Assembly (NCBI RefSeq): GCF_004193775.1
Contig: NC_041011.1
Location: 39,377,167 to 39,441,166, forward strand
Origin: Glycine soja
Taxonomy: Eukaryota > Streptophyta > Magnoliopsida > Fabales > Fabaceae
Direction: 5' to 3'
DNA: 64,000 nucleotides
This document shows, piece after piece, positions 1 through 12,565 of the stretch (position 1 is its first letter; each line of letters starts with the position of its first letter). The position numbers and the translations under genes are program-made. Below the pieces are notes generated by a model. That model was not told the DNA's origin and made no database searches. It saw only the letters and a program-made list of their open reading frames with translations.

Positions 1-753
1 GATAAATTTCAAGATAGAGAGATGGAAAGAAGAGAAAAGAGAAACGAAATATTACCTTGAATACGACTCAAAATGAGCAAAATCAATTTTTACATTAATA
101 CATTGAGTCTTATGTAACTAAACATGTAACTAACTAAACTAATAACTAATTTGTAACTAACTAAATTAATCTACATCTCTAATAACCCATGGAAACATGT
201 AGGATTCCTCAAGCTGCCAATTACTTAATTCTTTCCCAGAGATCAGTTTTTTCCCATGCTAAGTGTTGGAACAATATTTATTAAATGGTACTCAACCTAA
301 AGATTATTGGTGTAAGCTAGTGGTGATGACTCAATAACAATGAAAAAATAACAAAGAAGAAATCATTGATGGTGACGGTCCGGAAAGAAAGAAGAAATAA
401 CAAAAAGAAAGATGTAATTCTACAATAGGTGTGTAAAACACTAAATTTAAGTTTGATTTGCCTCCACCAATCTCTATTGAAATTAGATGCAATAGAGTGT
501 ATCATTGAATCCTTTCAAGATACAGATTTTTTTTTTCTAGACAAATGTTAATTTATTAGTCTTTATTAGAAATGTTAGTGAGAAGAATTCGAACATGATC
601 TCTCCCTCTTTTTTCTTTCTTCACTCTTTAGTCCCCTCTTCCCAACCATCAAGCCAACCACCTAATATCTCTTAGTAGAATTCCTTGAGATGGTTTGCAC
701 ACTCACATCACATCAAGCTCGCATTAATATTAATAGTCAATGGTAGCTTACAG
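1..753. other. Intergenic, no gene seen
   Basis: AT-rich sequence with no recognisable coding region on either strand. The longest open frame (about 62 codons, minus strand near 317-505) is low-complexity and resembles no family I know. It ends at the 5-bp target duplication AGTAT (754-758) of the Copia element that follows. Confidence 0.6.
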
Positions 754-758
754 AGTAT

Positions 759-1005
759 TGTTGAACATGTGTATCAACAGTTGCCTATCATGAGGATTTA
801 TGACTATTTATTTTATTTTTAGTTATTGCTTTTTATGATTTCTTTTAGTTACAATAGTTGTTATGTTAGTGGTTATTGTTTAGAAAGTCAGTTATTGCTT
901 TTATAATTTCGTTCAATTACAAAAATCTCTATTTAAACAGATTATTATTCAATAAAATGTGTGCATTCATCTCCCTTCATTCTATGAGTTAAGTTTTTTC
1001 CAACA
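759..1005 (+). repeat. 5' LTR of Copia copy 1
   Basis: A 247-bp direct repeat of 5022-5267, starting TG and ending CA. A 3-bp insertion (ATT) near 944-950 accounts for much of the length difference. It should hold the promoter of the element. Confidence 0.95.
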
Positions 1006-1008
1006 GAT

Positions 1009-1020
1009 TGGTATCAAGAG
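1009..1020 (+). other. Primer binding site (initiator Met-tRNA type), Copia copy 1
   Basis: TGGTATCAAGAG begins a few bases after the 5' LTR. It matches the usual plant PBS TGGTATCAGAGC over the first eight bases, then has one extra A. This fits priming by initiator methionine tRNA. Confidence 0.8.
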
Positions 1021-1105
1021 TCTTCTTCTTAAGAGAGACTTGTGAGTGAATCGAGTGAAACCCACCACAAAAAGCCAAAACACCTTGTTTCAATTCATCA
1101 AATTG

Positions 1106-4100
1106 ATGGATTCTGAAACACCATACACAACACTAGCACCACCTATGTTTGATGGTGATAATTATCAAATTTGGACAGCAAGAATGGAGGTACATCTGGA
1201 GTCAAATGATCTCTGGGAAGCGGTTGAGGAAGACTACAAAGTTCTTCCTTTACCAACCAATCCAACAATGGCTCAGATAAAAAATCAAAAGGAGAGGAAA
1301 ACAAGAAAGTCAAAGGCAAGAGCTTCTTTATTTGTTGTTGTCTCAAAAGAAATTTTCACTAGAATAATGACCATCAAATCAGCATATGAAATCTGGAGTT
1401 TCCTCAAGAATGAATACGAAGGAGATGAAAGGATTAAGGGAATGCAATCCTTGAATCTGGTTAGAGAATTTGAGATGCAGAAAATGAAGGAATCCCAAAC
1501 AATTAAAGAGTATGCTAACAAGCTTCTTAGCATTGCCAACAAAGTAAGATTGCTTGGTTCTGAATTTTCCGATTCAAGAATAGTTGAAAAAATACTGGTG
1601 ACTGTCCCTGAAAGATTTGAGGCTACTATTACAGCCTTGGAAAATACTAAGGATCTATCAAAACTTACCTTGGCAGAACTTGTAAATGCTTTGCAAGCCC
1701 AAGAGCAAAGAAGAAGAATGAGGGTTGATGATTCTGTGGAAGGAGGATTGCAAGCTAAATTTCAAATTAACCAAGGAGAGAAAAACAAGTGGAAGAAATA
1801 CAAGAAGAAGAATTTCAACACACAAGAAGCAGCAGCTAACACTAGCAACAAAAGTGGAGACAACAACAAAGGATTTCCTCCTTGCAAGCACTATGGCAGA
1901 ATGGGTCATCCTCCTTTCAAATGTTGGAGAAGACCCGATGTTAAGTGTGAAAAGTGAAACAAGTTGGGGCATCATGTGAGAATTTGCAAAAGCAATCTTC
2001 AATAAAAGAATGAGGCTCAAGTTACAGATCAACAAGAGGAAGAAGAGCAATTGTTTGTAGCAACTTGTTTTACAAGCAGTAGCTCAACTGAATGTTGGCT
2101 AGTGGATAGTGGTTGTACCAACCACATGACCCACGATCAAGAGCTTTTCAGAGAGTTAGACAGATGACAAGTATCAAAAGTTAGAATCAGAAATGATGAT
2201 CTTATCACTGTTGAAGGAAAGGGAACTGTAGCTATTGAAAGTTGCATAGGTACAAAATTAATTTATGATGTTTTGTATGTACCTGAGATTGATTAAAACT
2301 TGCTGAGTGTGGGACAATTGGTTGAGAAGGGGTTTAAAGTCATCTTTGAAAATAAGCACTGTTTGATTAAAGATGTCAATGACAAGGAAATTTTCAGTAT
2401 CAAAATGAGAGGTAAAAGTTTCACATTTGACCTACTGAAGGAGGAGCAAACAGCCTATCCAGCCACTGTAAACAGTACAGAGGCTTGGCACAAAAAGTTA
2501 GGCCATTTTCATCATGCAGTTGTGCTGAACATGCAACGTAAAGAGTTGGTTCATGGCTTACCTCACTTAGATTCTAAATTACCAAGCTGTGAAACATGTC
2601 AATATGGCAAGCAAGCAAGATTACCCTTCAAACAATCAACCTGGAGAGCAACAGAGAAGCTGCAGTTGATTCACACAGATTGGGCCGGACCTCAAAGGAC
2701 TGCTTCACTTAAAGAGAGTAAATATTACATCATCTTTATAGATGATTTCACCAGAATGTGCTGGATTTACTTTCTCAAGTCTAAGTCAGAGGTTGCAGGT
2801 GTATTTTGGAGATTTAAGCAATGGATTGAAAAGCAAAGTGGCTGCATGATTCAAGCTTTGAGGTCTGATAACGGCAAGGAGTACACTTCTGCACAATTCA
2901 CCATGTTTTGTGGGGAAGCAGGCATTGAGCATCAATTAACAGCTCCTTACACCCCTCAACAAAATAGGGTTAGTGAAAGAAAGAATTGGACGATAATGGA
3001 AATGGTCAGATGTATGCTTCATGAGAAATGGTTACCTAAGGAATATTGGGTAGAAACTGCAAACACTGTAGTATTCTTGCTAAATCGACTTCCCACCAAA
3101 CCAATAAACGGGAAGACTCCTTTTGAGACTTGGTATGGCTATAAACCTTCCTTGAAAAATTTTAAAGTATTTGGATGCTTGTGTTTTACTTATGTGCCAC
3201 AGGTTAAGAGAGACAACTTAGACAAAAAAGCTGAACCTGGTATCTTTGTGGGATATAGTTCAGTATCTAAAGCTTATAGAGTTTTCCAACCTTACACAAG
3301 GAAAATTTTGATAAGCAGGGATGTGTACTTCATGGAGAATGAGAAATGAAGCTGGAGTGATACTGAAAAGATGTCGATAGCTGACCCTTTGCAAAATCAA
3401 GATCAGTTAATTGACGATGCACCCGTGAGAGGCACTAGATTGCTCTCAGATATTTATGAAAGATGCAATGTAGCAGTTCTAGAACTATACAGGATATTGG
3501 GATGCAAAGGAGGATCCAAAATGGAGTGCTGCAATGTAGGAGGAGCTTGTCATGATTGATAAAAATCAGACTTGGGAACTCATTGAAAGGCTTGAACACA
3601 GAAAAGTCATAGGTGTGAAGTGAGTGTTTAGAACAAAGCTAAATGTAGATGGCTCAATCAAAAAACATAAAGCAAGGTTAGTAGTAAAGGGGTATGCTCA
3701 AATTTTTAGAGTAGATTTCTTTGATACTTTTGCTCTAGTTGCAAGGCAGGATACCATTAGGATGTTGCTAGCTATTGAAACACAGAAGGGATGGAAAATC
3801 TGCCAACTTGATGTCAAGTCAGCTTTCTTAAATGGATTTAAGGAGGAAGAAATCTATGTTGAGCAACCCGAAGGTTTCCTTGTGAAAGGACATGAGGACA
3901 AAGTCTATCTATTAAAGAAAGCTTTGTATGGTTTGAAACAGGCCCCAAGAGCCTGGTACAACAGGATTGATGAGTACTTATCAAAACTAGGCTTTGTTAA
4001 AAGTCTTAGTGAATCCACTTTGTACATCAAAGGTGATCAAGCTAAGTTCATTGAGATCTCTTTGTATGTTGATGATCTCTTAGTTACTGGCAACAATGTT

Positions 4101-5009
4101 GAACTTATTCAGCAGTTCAAGGATGATATGATGCAAGTCTTTGAGATGACATACCTAGGAGAAATGTCCTATTTCCTTGGTATGGAGGTTAAGCAGATTG
4201 AAGGTGATATCTTCATTAGTCAGAGAAAGTATGCAAAGGAGATCCTGAAGAAATTAAACATGGAGAACTGTAAAGGCATGAACACTCCTATGTGTCAAAA
4301 GGAGAAGTTATGCAAGGATGATGGTTCAGAACAAGTGGAAGAAGCACTCTACAGAAGCTTAATTGGTTGCTTAATGTATCTCACAACAACAAGACCATAT
4401 ATCTTGTATTTTGTAAGTGTACTTTCAAGATTCATGAATTGTGCTAAAGAATCTCATTTTAAAGCAGCAAAAAGAGTGTTGAGGTATGTCAAGGAGACTT
4501 TAAATTATGGAATGAAGTTCAGTCAATCACAAGATTTCAAGTTGCAAGGCTATTCTGATAGTGATTAGGTAGGGTCTTTAGATGACATGAAAAGCACCTC
4601 AGGCTACTGTTTCAGTTTTGCATTAGGGATGTTCTCTTGGAGTTCCAAAAAACAAGAAATTGTCACACAGCCAACCGCTGAAGCAGAATTTATAGCAGCC
4701 ACAACAACTGTTAATCAAGCCTTATGGCTAAGGAAAATGCTAACTGATTTGCACTTGGAGCAAGATACAACTACTGAAGTAATGGTGGACAATCAGGAAG
4801 CCATAGCCATCTCTAAAAATCCAGCTTTTCATGGAAAAACAAAGCATATTAGCATCAAATTATTTTTTCTTAGAAATGTACAAAGGAATGATGCAAAGTG
4901 CTTGAAGTACTGCAAGACTGAAGACCAGCTGTCAGATATCTTTACCAAAGCTCTTCCGAGAAGCAGATTTGAGTTACTGAGAGAGAAATTTGGACTTGTC
5001 AACCACTGA
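1106..5009 (+). pseudogene. Copia gag-pol polyprotein, broken
   Basis: Gag probably starts at the ATG at 1106 (MDSETPYT). It has a copia-type gag domain and two zinc knuckles, both damaged: the second Cys of the first is Tyr (CKHYGRMGH) and the second Cys of the second is the TGA at 1955-1957. A protease follows (WLVDSGCTNH near 2097) with stops near 2165 and 2294. Integrase occupies 2300-3349 with the HHCC region, catalytic Asp in IHTDWAGP, Asp in RSDNG and Glu in SERKNW. Reverse transcriptase (3624-4568) keeps YVDD. RNase H runs to 5009. Further TGA/TAG codons sit where Trp is expected (near 3622 and 4566). At least five in-frame stops make it a pseudogene. Confidence 0.93.
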
Positions 5010-5021
5010 TACAAGGAGGAG

Positions 5022-5267
5022 TGTTGAACATGTGTATCAGCAGTTGCCTATCATGAAGATTTAGGACTGTTTATTTTATTTTTAGTTATTGTTTTTTATG
5101 ATTCCTTTCGGTTACAATAGCCGTTATGTTAGTGGTTATTATTTAGAAAGACACTTATTGTTTTTATAATTTCGTTCAATTACAAAAATCTCTATTTAAA
5201 CAGATTTATTCAATAAAATATGTGCATTCATCTCCCTTCATTCTGTGAGTTAAGTTTTTTTTCAACA
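5022..5267 (+). repeat. 3' LTR of Copia copy 1
   Basis: A 246-bp direct repeat of the 5' LTR, preceded by a purine-rich tract (ACAAGGAGGAG) typical of the plus-strand priming site and followed by the target duplication AGTAT at 5268-5272. Confidence 0.95.
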
Positions 5268-5272
5268 AGTAT

Positions 5273-6181
5273 TAATAGTTTTCTTAATTCTCTTTGGGTC
5301 ACCGGGAAAGAAAAGAAATGGTATTGAATCTTGGTGGTTTTTATGGCTCAGTTGTTCTGTTTTTTCTATGTTCTGATGTGAAGAATTCGTTATCTTCCTC
5401 ATGTGCATATACAAGAAAACTTAGCTGAATAACGTAACTCATGATAATAGGGCCAAGGAATACAACAGGAACTTGTCACACCCTGTAGAAAAGTATAACT
5501 GACTCACATAGGCGTGCAACCTGACAGGTTTTACTTAGTATTTCCAAAAATAATTACCAACTCCTGTTAATTACCCCTCATATCATGGATTAACCAAGTG
5601 AGGCCAAACTAAAAAAAATCATGCATTTGTTGAATGTTCAATCGTAATGTCCTGAGAAAACTCCAGAGGTGGGGGGAAATGATGAAGGAGGTTATTCACT
5701 CAATTAAGAAGTAATTTCACCATACTCCGTTTTATTTACTTTTAATCACGCACACCTAAACAAGGGTTGTATTAATCAACTGAGATCATGGAAGAAGTTA
5801 ATAATGCTACACAACATGTGTATTGGTAATCATTAAAAAGAAAAAAATTTGTATTTGGCCTGGTGAAACCCAAAGGCTATTTCTAAACCAGACATGAATG
5901 TTTTTGTATCGGAATCAAACCCAGTGCTTATGGTATAATTGTAAGCCAATTATGGGTGTCCGATTTTTCTAAACCAGAGTGAAAGCATATCAGATAAAGA
6001 AGGAAGAGCAAAATACACCTGAAGAGCAGGAAAATATATACTAAACAAGTAGTTGAATACAATAAGTTAATGATGTATGATCATTATTTATTACCATAAT
6101 TTCCATTAACACAAGGAAGAAGCAATTTTAATGCATAAATTACAATCTAGATACATAAACAAATATACACATGGTTTCAAA
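5273..6181. other. Intergenic, no gene seen
   Basis: About 0.9 kb of AT-rich sequence between the Copia element and the 3' end of the small minus-strand gene. No domain, RNA gene or clear repeat boundary was found. The last 100 bases are probably the 3' UTR of the minus-strand gene. Confidence 0.5.
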
Positions 6182-6445
6182 TTATGCATTCTCAGCAGCA
6201 GCAGGATCAAGTTGATAGAGTGCAGATTCTGAAACACGTTTCTTGTACTTGGCAATGAAAGCTTCAGCTTTCATGTCAATATTGGGTTCAGCAACACCCC
6301 AGTTACCTTTGTCGTAATCGCTAGGCCAGACCTTGCGCCCCGAATCAGAGGCATCATAGTACCCTCCTCTGGGCTTCCTTGATGAGAAAATGTTGAAAAT
6401 AGAGAAGAAACCGGAAGAAGACTTCTTCTGCCTATGACCTCCCAT
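6182..6445 (-). CDS. Small plant-specific protein of unknown function (paralog 1)
   Basis: Encodes 87 residues from the ATG at 6445 (MGGHRQKKSS). The frame is open 18 codons further upstream, but the paralog at 12149-12421 has MGG at the same place, so this start is preferred. The N-terminus is basic and Ser-rich with a hydrophobic patch (FFSIFNIF). The middle is Gly/Asp-rich, followed by a conserved block (KVWPSDYDKGNWGVAEP) and a C-terminal AFIAKYKKRVSES motif that recalls the short Phe-Ile-x-x-(Y/F) tails of DUF761-type plant proteins. That likeness is only a resemblance. There is no signal peptide, and no membrane segment is convincing. A TATA box lies about 114 bases upstream. Single exon, no breaks, and conservation with the paralog indicates a real gene. 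I do not recognise a function. Confidence 0.85.
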   Translation of the reverse strand: MGGHRQKKSSSGFFSIFNIFSSRKPRGGYYDASDSGRKVWPSDYDKGNWGVAEPNIDMKAEAFIAKYKKRVSESALYQLDPAAAENA

Positions 6446-6558
6446 GTTGTGGTGTTTTGTTTTTTTTTTTTTTTGGCTATCAATGACTGAATCAGTCACC
6501 GTGAAGAACTTGGAGGGGAGTGGATTGTGTTGGTTTTCAATTCAAAGGTAAGATGATT

Positions 6559-6566
6559 TATTTATA
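6559..6566 (-). promoter_or_regulatory. TATA box of paralog 1
   Basis: TATAAATA on the minus strand, about 114 bases upstream of the ATG at 6445, which is a reasonable distance for a plant gene with a 5' UTR of roughly 80 bases. Confidence 0.6.
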
Positions 6567-9500
6567 CTAGAGAGAGGCTTCAAATGCATGAGTGGTGAAT
6601 AGTGAAAGAATCTGAAAAGGAGAGGTAAGACCAACATAAATGGTTCAAATGGTGCTGATTTGGCATGGTAATTTGATATGTAACATCTATGTCTAGGCAC
6701 TTTTGTTGTGCTCCGCTAGTTTCGTACTTGACTTAAACAAGCTTTGTGAGGGAATTTTCCATCAATAACGTAACGCACGATTGTTGGCTCTGCTTTTGTA
6801 CTTTCTTCTTGTCTTCTGAAGATTCACGTTATTAATTATTGGCTCTTTTCCACTCCTAATCTACCTACTTGCATGAAAATGTTTACTAGCATGATCAAAG
6901 GTCCACACACAGGAGTCAGGACCAAGACTGCACAAGAGTAGGAGTGGATACCATGATCTTTGTTAGTTTGTTTAATTTGATTTATGAATCCTGTGAATTT
7001 GTAGACTAATCCGTTTACTCACATGAAAAAACAAGTATTTTGTGGAAAAAACAAGAGTAGTGTGTGGACGGTCGAGTGTGAGTTTAAGTTAGTTTTTAAT
7101 CTTTTTTTAGTTGAAAAACTTTTTTTTTTAATAATTTTTAGTATTTTTTGAAATGTTACCTCAATTACTATTTCTTAAAGCGCTAGTTTCTAACTTTTAA
7201 TTTTATATATTTTTTTTCCATTTTTATATTTAATATATTTATCAAATTATTTATTTATTTTTTTTAAATAAATCATGATTTTATTATTTTTTTGTCATTT
7301 TATACTTTTTAACTAATTTGATTGAAAATTTATAATTTAATAAATTAGTTTTTCAGCTACCACTTTTCAACTAGCTTTTCTACTAATTTTATCAAATATA
7401 GACTAAGTGTATGTCTAATTTCATATTTTGATTATTTAAAATGAGAAACCAACACAAATATATTTACTTTCACGTTAAAGAATAGATTAACAATTAATTT
7501 CTGGGCGGAAAAAATATAGAGAATTGATTTAAGATAACTTTAGGTAAATTTTGTGTTAGATTAAAAAAAATTAGTAAATTTTTTTTATTAATTTACTTTT
7601 AGAATAAAATATTAAAATATAAATTATATTATTTCAAAATTAACTTTATAAAATTAATCATTCAAAATTAATTTTGTTAACATTCTCCAAAGACACAATA
7701 AGCAAAACGGCTACCTCTCGTTATTTAATGTGGGAAAAAAAATAGAGTAATGAAATTTGCATGGACAGAACACACCCATTCCTTTAAAAGCCATATTCTT
7801 GTGTAGAAGCAACTATTGTATAATTAAGCTTTGGGGGTATTACAACAGCTGGGACAGATTCTCTCAACTGAAAAAATAATGGCATTGTTAAATGTTATAT
7901 GGTTTTAACGTTTGTTATCTTAAATCTCAACTTTATAACAAGAATATATTATATTAATAAAATTTATGGAAAAGTTAATCTCACACAGAAAAATTACTGT
8001 AAAAAAATAACTATACGTGACTGATCGTTCAAATTTAACCGATAGTCGAAGTTGGATCTTAATATTCTATGGAGCTAAGTCAAAATAATACATATGAATC
8101 CTTTTATCTACAAGTATTTATATTTTTGTAAATGTCATATGTATCACTCAGATGACTTAATAATGATTAAGTCAAATAAAATTAATATAGATAAAAAAAT
8201 TTCCCTTAATTTTGATTATTTAACTAATTACATATTCAAGTCTTACATTCAAGACCACTAATTAAGCCAAAATAATATCATATTAGTTGATCCACACATT
8301 TATGCACAAGTATTATAAACTTATATTTCATAAATATAAACACACAATTTCATTAAAAATGATACAGTTTGTTACATTAAAATATTTTTCTACTCATAAA
8401 TTAATTAATACCTACAAACACAAAATATTACATGCAAATAGACATTTAATTTTTTATGTGAAATTTAAATTTCATTAGTTTTTTATTATTTTCACCAACA
8501 ATATCCCTTAACGGATAATCAAAGTAAAATCTAATTCTTTTTTAGTTTTAGGATCATCAGAGTGAATTTTAATAAATCAATTTGGAAATTCAACGAGTTT
8601 TTGAAAACCTGACAAGATGTTCATTGCCAAAAGAATCGAAAATTTTTCTGTTCAAATTAAAGTTGTCTAAATTTTTGTTTGCCCACTCAAAACAACTCCT
8701 AAGGTTGACACTACCATATATTAGTGTCGAGTTCGAAATATAATAGTATTCGCCTCCAGTAGAATTAATGGTCTCACGTAAAAGATCATTGTAGTAAAAA
8801 AAATCACCCTAAAAATTCCAATTCATTCCCTGTACAACCCCTCAATATATTCCTTAAAAATAATCACTTGTTAAATTTAATGGTATACTTCAAATCCGTA
8901 TATATTGTTTTGAGTCTTTTCTAGAAGATGCATCCTATATTCCTATATCTAATGAAAGTGAGATAACTTCAAACTTTAAGGCATATTTTGGTCATATTTT
9001 TAATGCGAAACTTTTTTATCCATGTTTTGACCAAAAACTTTACTCGTCTTTGAATTAGATTAGAATGAATCTTTGCGGTGGATGTAAATGTTATGTGAAA
9101 ATTACGGTTAGAGCAAAATACTTAAACCAAATGAAAACATTACGAGATTTAATTAATTTAGGAGTAAATTTCCTAGCTAATTTTCCCTTAAATATAGTAA
9201 TTATTGTTACTTCAGGCTTTGAATCGAATAAAATTAAAAAAAAATTCTGAATATGTATATATTTTGTTCATCACATTAGCTAGTCTAAACAATAATAATC
9301 TGACCATCTCTATTAACTTTAACGGAACATCATGCACATTAAGTCTATAGGCAGGCATGTGACAAGCCCTATAACTTAGTTGTGCATATTTGTACAATCC
9401 ATGTGAAAGAGTCATAAACCTTCTCTATTTAGTTCCTGAAAGGCACCCCCACTACTACATTGGTCACTAGATTTGACGAAATTAAAAGATTTGTATTTAA

Positions 9501-10869
9501 TCTATCAAGTTGTACAAGTTAGCTTATGTATGTTATCTTCAATGGAGTGTCCTAAGTGACACCTAAAGGTCTTTGTAAATTATATCCATTGTATCTAATT
9601 TTCCTATTATTTATAGGGACTCTAAGCTACTTATTTTTAATTTATCTCATTTTTCATCAAATAAATAAATTGTAGAATGGAATATGCTTCCTATTTTATT
9701 TTCTGAATTTTAATTAAGATTTTATTTATTTTCGTATATTTTGTGTGTTTTTATTTTCATGTAATAAAGAAGAAAAATTAAAACTCTAATGGATCAAAAA
9801 AAGAGAACCAAACTTGCAAGCCAAACACATGAATGAATCCTTCGAGAAGTTCACGTTTCTTTAAGCATTTGTGGAGTTTTATTCTCTTTTATCTATGTTT
9901 TATTATTATCATTGTTGTTTATTTTTTATCTGGCTAAACCCACTCTCTGTTGAGGTTAAGTGATCTTTTATGTAACATATGGATCTCTAATTTAGTATTT
10001 TCAATGGAAAAAATCACTTTCTTTCCTTTTTGTGTATGTTCTTCTCTTTAATTACCTAATGTTTCTTAAAACTTGATCACCTTTGGGAAGATTTCTTATC
10101 TTCTGTGAATGAGAATTTACTTTATGTAAGTCACTTAGCCTTAATAACTCAAGAGGGGTGAATTGAATTCTTTAAAGCTTTTTGCGCCCAACACTTAATG
10201 CTCAAGACACATAAAGATGAAGAGAATAACTTCAAATCCCAAACGCAATTTAAAACATGACCCCTTATTTCTCTTTACGTAAATTCTAGTAAGTTTTAAA
10301 ATATTCATTTAACATTTTTTTTTATTTGCAAATTTTAAAACGAATGAAATGAAAATTTATGGTAGTATATATGTAGTTAGGAAGGAATAAAAGTGGGGCC
10401 AAAAAAAGAAGGGAGAGCAAGGGACAATATGAAAACTATGATTAAAATGAATGAAACATGTTAACAAAAAACATGTGAGACGTACACATTGTAACGTAAA
10501 AGAAACCACAAACTCACTTGATGGAAGTCTGTACTATATATGTAGGATTCCAAGAGCTGGCATTCACTTAACCCTTCACGAATATTGATCGTTAATATGT
10601 TATTGCCATACAATTAATGAAGAATTTTAAAGTCTCTTAAATGCAGATGTACCCAAGGGTCATTTCAGTACATCATATTGATCATATATCAAAAAAACCC
10701 AAAACAAAAGAGTAGATATACATCAAGGGAGGTTATGCATTATCTTTGATTGATCAAACAACTGAAGTGAAGTGATGCTACTCAGAAAGTTTTAAACGTT
10801 CCTTGCTTGAAAAAGCGATAAACAAAGATAGCCATAAAAAAAAGGTGAAGTGTCTTAATTAACCCATTG
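6567..10869. other. Long intergenic stretch, no gene seen
   Basis: About 4.3 kb of very AT-rich DNA. 6600-6850 is probably the promoter region of paralog 1: it shares blocks with the region upstream of paralog 2. Around 7090-7420 there are T-rich and A-rich blocks that partly complement each other, possibly an old MITE, but no clean ends. Near 10140-10200 the phrase AACTCAAGAGGGGTGAATTG looks like the edge of an LTR remnant. No open frame here resembles a protein family. Confidence 0.45.
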
Positions 10870-11045
10870 ATTTTTTTTAGGTGAGTTGGATCTCCGAGAC
10901 TCATTAAAACCATATTTCAAAACTTGTTAAATACTTACATATATACAAATCACTTACCAACAAAATTCCCACACCCACGATGGGATTCGAACCGTGTCTT
11001 TGTGGGATAGCAAGCTGATTTTGGTTATTGAAGTTCTTAAAACAA
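10870..11045 (-). repeat. Possible SINE-like tRNA-derived repeat
   Basis: On the minus strand a perfect box-B-like motif, GGTTCGAATCCC (10993-10982), follows a degenerate box-A-like stretch, and the unit ends in a short A-run (A8, near 10872-10879). This arrangement fits a SINE. No clear target duplication was found and box A is weak, so the call is tentative. It is not a functional tRNA because there is no acceptor-stem pairing. Confidence 0.3.
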
Positions 11046-12148
11046 CGAGAAATTCATTATTTTCTCATAATACTTGCTATTGTTCTTTACATTGGAAGGA
11101 AAATTAATACACGTAAGTAAAGTATTTACGGTGCTTTGATTAGCTTATTTTGTCTAGAAAGGTTATAATCAAAACAATTAAAAAAAATCAATTTTCTCTG
11201 AATACTTGGGTCTGTTCTTTATATATTGGATTGGAAGAAAAACTGTAATCGCGAGCGAGTCAACATTATTTGATGTTTCGGCAATTCTAAAATTAGTAGC
11301 TCTTGACCCTTCAAATGGTTAGCGTAAATTGATGAGAACAATGATGTTATGGACCAGAAGCCTCTTAATTGAACTGTGAAAAAAAATTACGTTTATAAAT
11401 TTGAAAGACTACATGTACTTCAATGACAGACATAAACCCTGAAGTTGAACTCGCAAAGATTATTCATTGTTAATATTACTCATTGCGTTTCACATCCTAT
11501 AATCGATAACTAATTAAGTACTTGTACCCGAGTTTCGTATAAAAATGTTGTTAAGGGTATTAAAAAGCGATCTAGTCAATAATGTTACTCTGGTGAAGTC
11601 TCAACCACTATCTAGCTTGAAAAAGGTTTTATCTTCATTGAAGTTCTCAAACAAAACAGCAACAGAAGAAACGATTTATCTGAATATTTTACATTGTTCT
11701 TTATATTGGAAGAATATTTAATATTTGCTGATCAACATTTTAGGTGTTTTTTCAGTTGTTTCTCTTGACCCTTGTAGAAGTGAGCTCAAACTGATGAGAA
11801 AAATGATGTAATGTATATCCAAACTCTACAACCATGTTGAAAGCAAAAGAGGTGAAGAAAGAATTAATAAACTTGAAGGACAATATGTACAAGTATTAGA
11901 TAATAATATGTTCCACTTCAACAAGAACTACGTTGAGAAAAATGATGTAATGTAGTTGTATATCTAGTAGTATTTAGATAATACGTTCTACTTCAACAAG
12001 AAAGCCAAACTTTGATCTAACAAAGGTGAAAGTTTGTTCATAACAACAACATTAATTATTGTGGAATTCACATATGATAATCAATAACTAATTACAATAG
12101 GGGCACGGCAAGAACAAATTATTAAAAATCCATGGTACAAGAGTTTTC
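11046..12148. other. Intergenic, no gene seen
   Basis: About 1.1 kb of AT-rich DNA with no recognisable coding region. There are short local echoes such as GAGAAAAATGATGTAATGTA, seen twice near 11800 and 11940. The last 100 bases are likely the 3' UTR of the minus-strand gene that follows. Confidence 0.45.
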
Positions 12149-12421
12149 CTACTGCTGAACTTGAGCTTGGCAATGAATTTCTGACTCAGAAACTCGTTTC
12201 TTGTATTGAGCAATGAAAGCTGTGGCTCTGAGGTCAATGACAGGATCAGCCACCCCCCAGCGACCTCTGTCCTCATCACTAGGCCAAACTTTGGTCCATT
12301 GCTTTGGTGCATCATCATAATTAGCATCATAGTGCCCTCCTCCTCTTTGCCTATTGCTAGATTTGAAAATGTTGAAAACTGACTTGAAGGTGGAAGATTT
12401 CCTTTGCCTGTTACCACCCAT
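12149..12421 (-). CDS. Small plant-specific protein of unknown function (paralog 2)
   Basis: Encodes 90 residues from the ATG at 12421 (MGGNRQRKSS). It aligns end to end with the gene at 6182-6445: same MGG start, basic Ser-rich N-terminus, VFNIFK patch, Gly-rich middle, the block KVWPSDEDRGRWGVADP and the C-terminal AFIAQYKKRVSES. Both genes lie on the minus strand about 6 kb apart, so they are a tandem duplication that has diverged. A TATA box sits about 145 bases upstream and their upstream regions share short blocks. Intact, single exon. Function not recognised. The conserved Trp-Pro-Ser-Asp and Lys-Arg-Val-Ser-Glu-Ser segments are the best handles for a family search. Confidence 0.87.
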   Translation of the reverse strand: MGGNRQRKSSTFKSVFNIFKSSNRQRGGGHYDANYDDAPKQWTKVWPSDEDRGRWGVADPVIDLRATAFIAQYKKRVSESEIHCQAQVQQ

Positions 12422-12565
12422 AGCTATTGAATTTGAAAACACTAGAGAGTAGTAGTGAGTAGTGTTCCTTTGGTTAGTGAGGATATTATTAGGCTTGATG
12501 AATAGGAAAGAATTGAAGAATTGTCTTGTGTTGTGTGTTCCAACATGCTAGCTAGGGAGTTTCAA

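Larger units (their letters stand above)
759..5267 (+). mobile_element. Ty1/Copia LTR retrotransposon, decayed (copy 1)
   Basis: Complete LTR element of about 4.5 kb: 5' LTR 759-1005, primer binding site, gag-pol remnants, purine-rich tract (about 5010-5021) and 3' LTR 5022-5267. Both LTRs start TGTTGAAC and end CAACA. The element is flanked by a perfect 5-bp target duplication, AGTAT, at 754-758 and 5268-5272. Domain order (gag, protease, integrase, reverse transcriptase, RNase H) is that of Copia. By hand count the LTRs differ at about 17 of roughly 243 aligned positions, so the insertion is not recent. Several in-frame stops mean it is dead as an autonomous element. Confidence 0.96.

Noticed and set aside
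7090..7420. Possible MITE with T-rich and A-rich arms
   Set aside because: Arms pair poorly and no ends or duplication could be fixed.
10982..10993. tRNA T-arm-like word GGTTCGAATCCC (minus strand)
   Set aside because: No acceptor stem, D-arm or anticodon stem can be formed around it, so it is not a tRNA gene; kept only as possible SINE box B.
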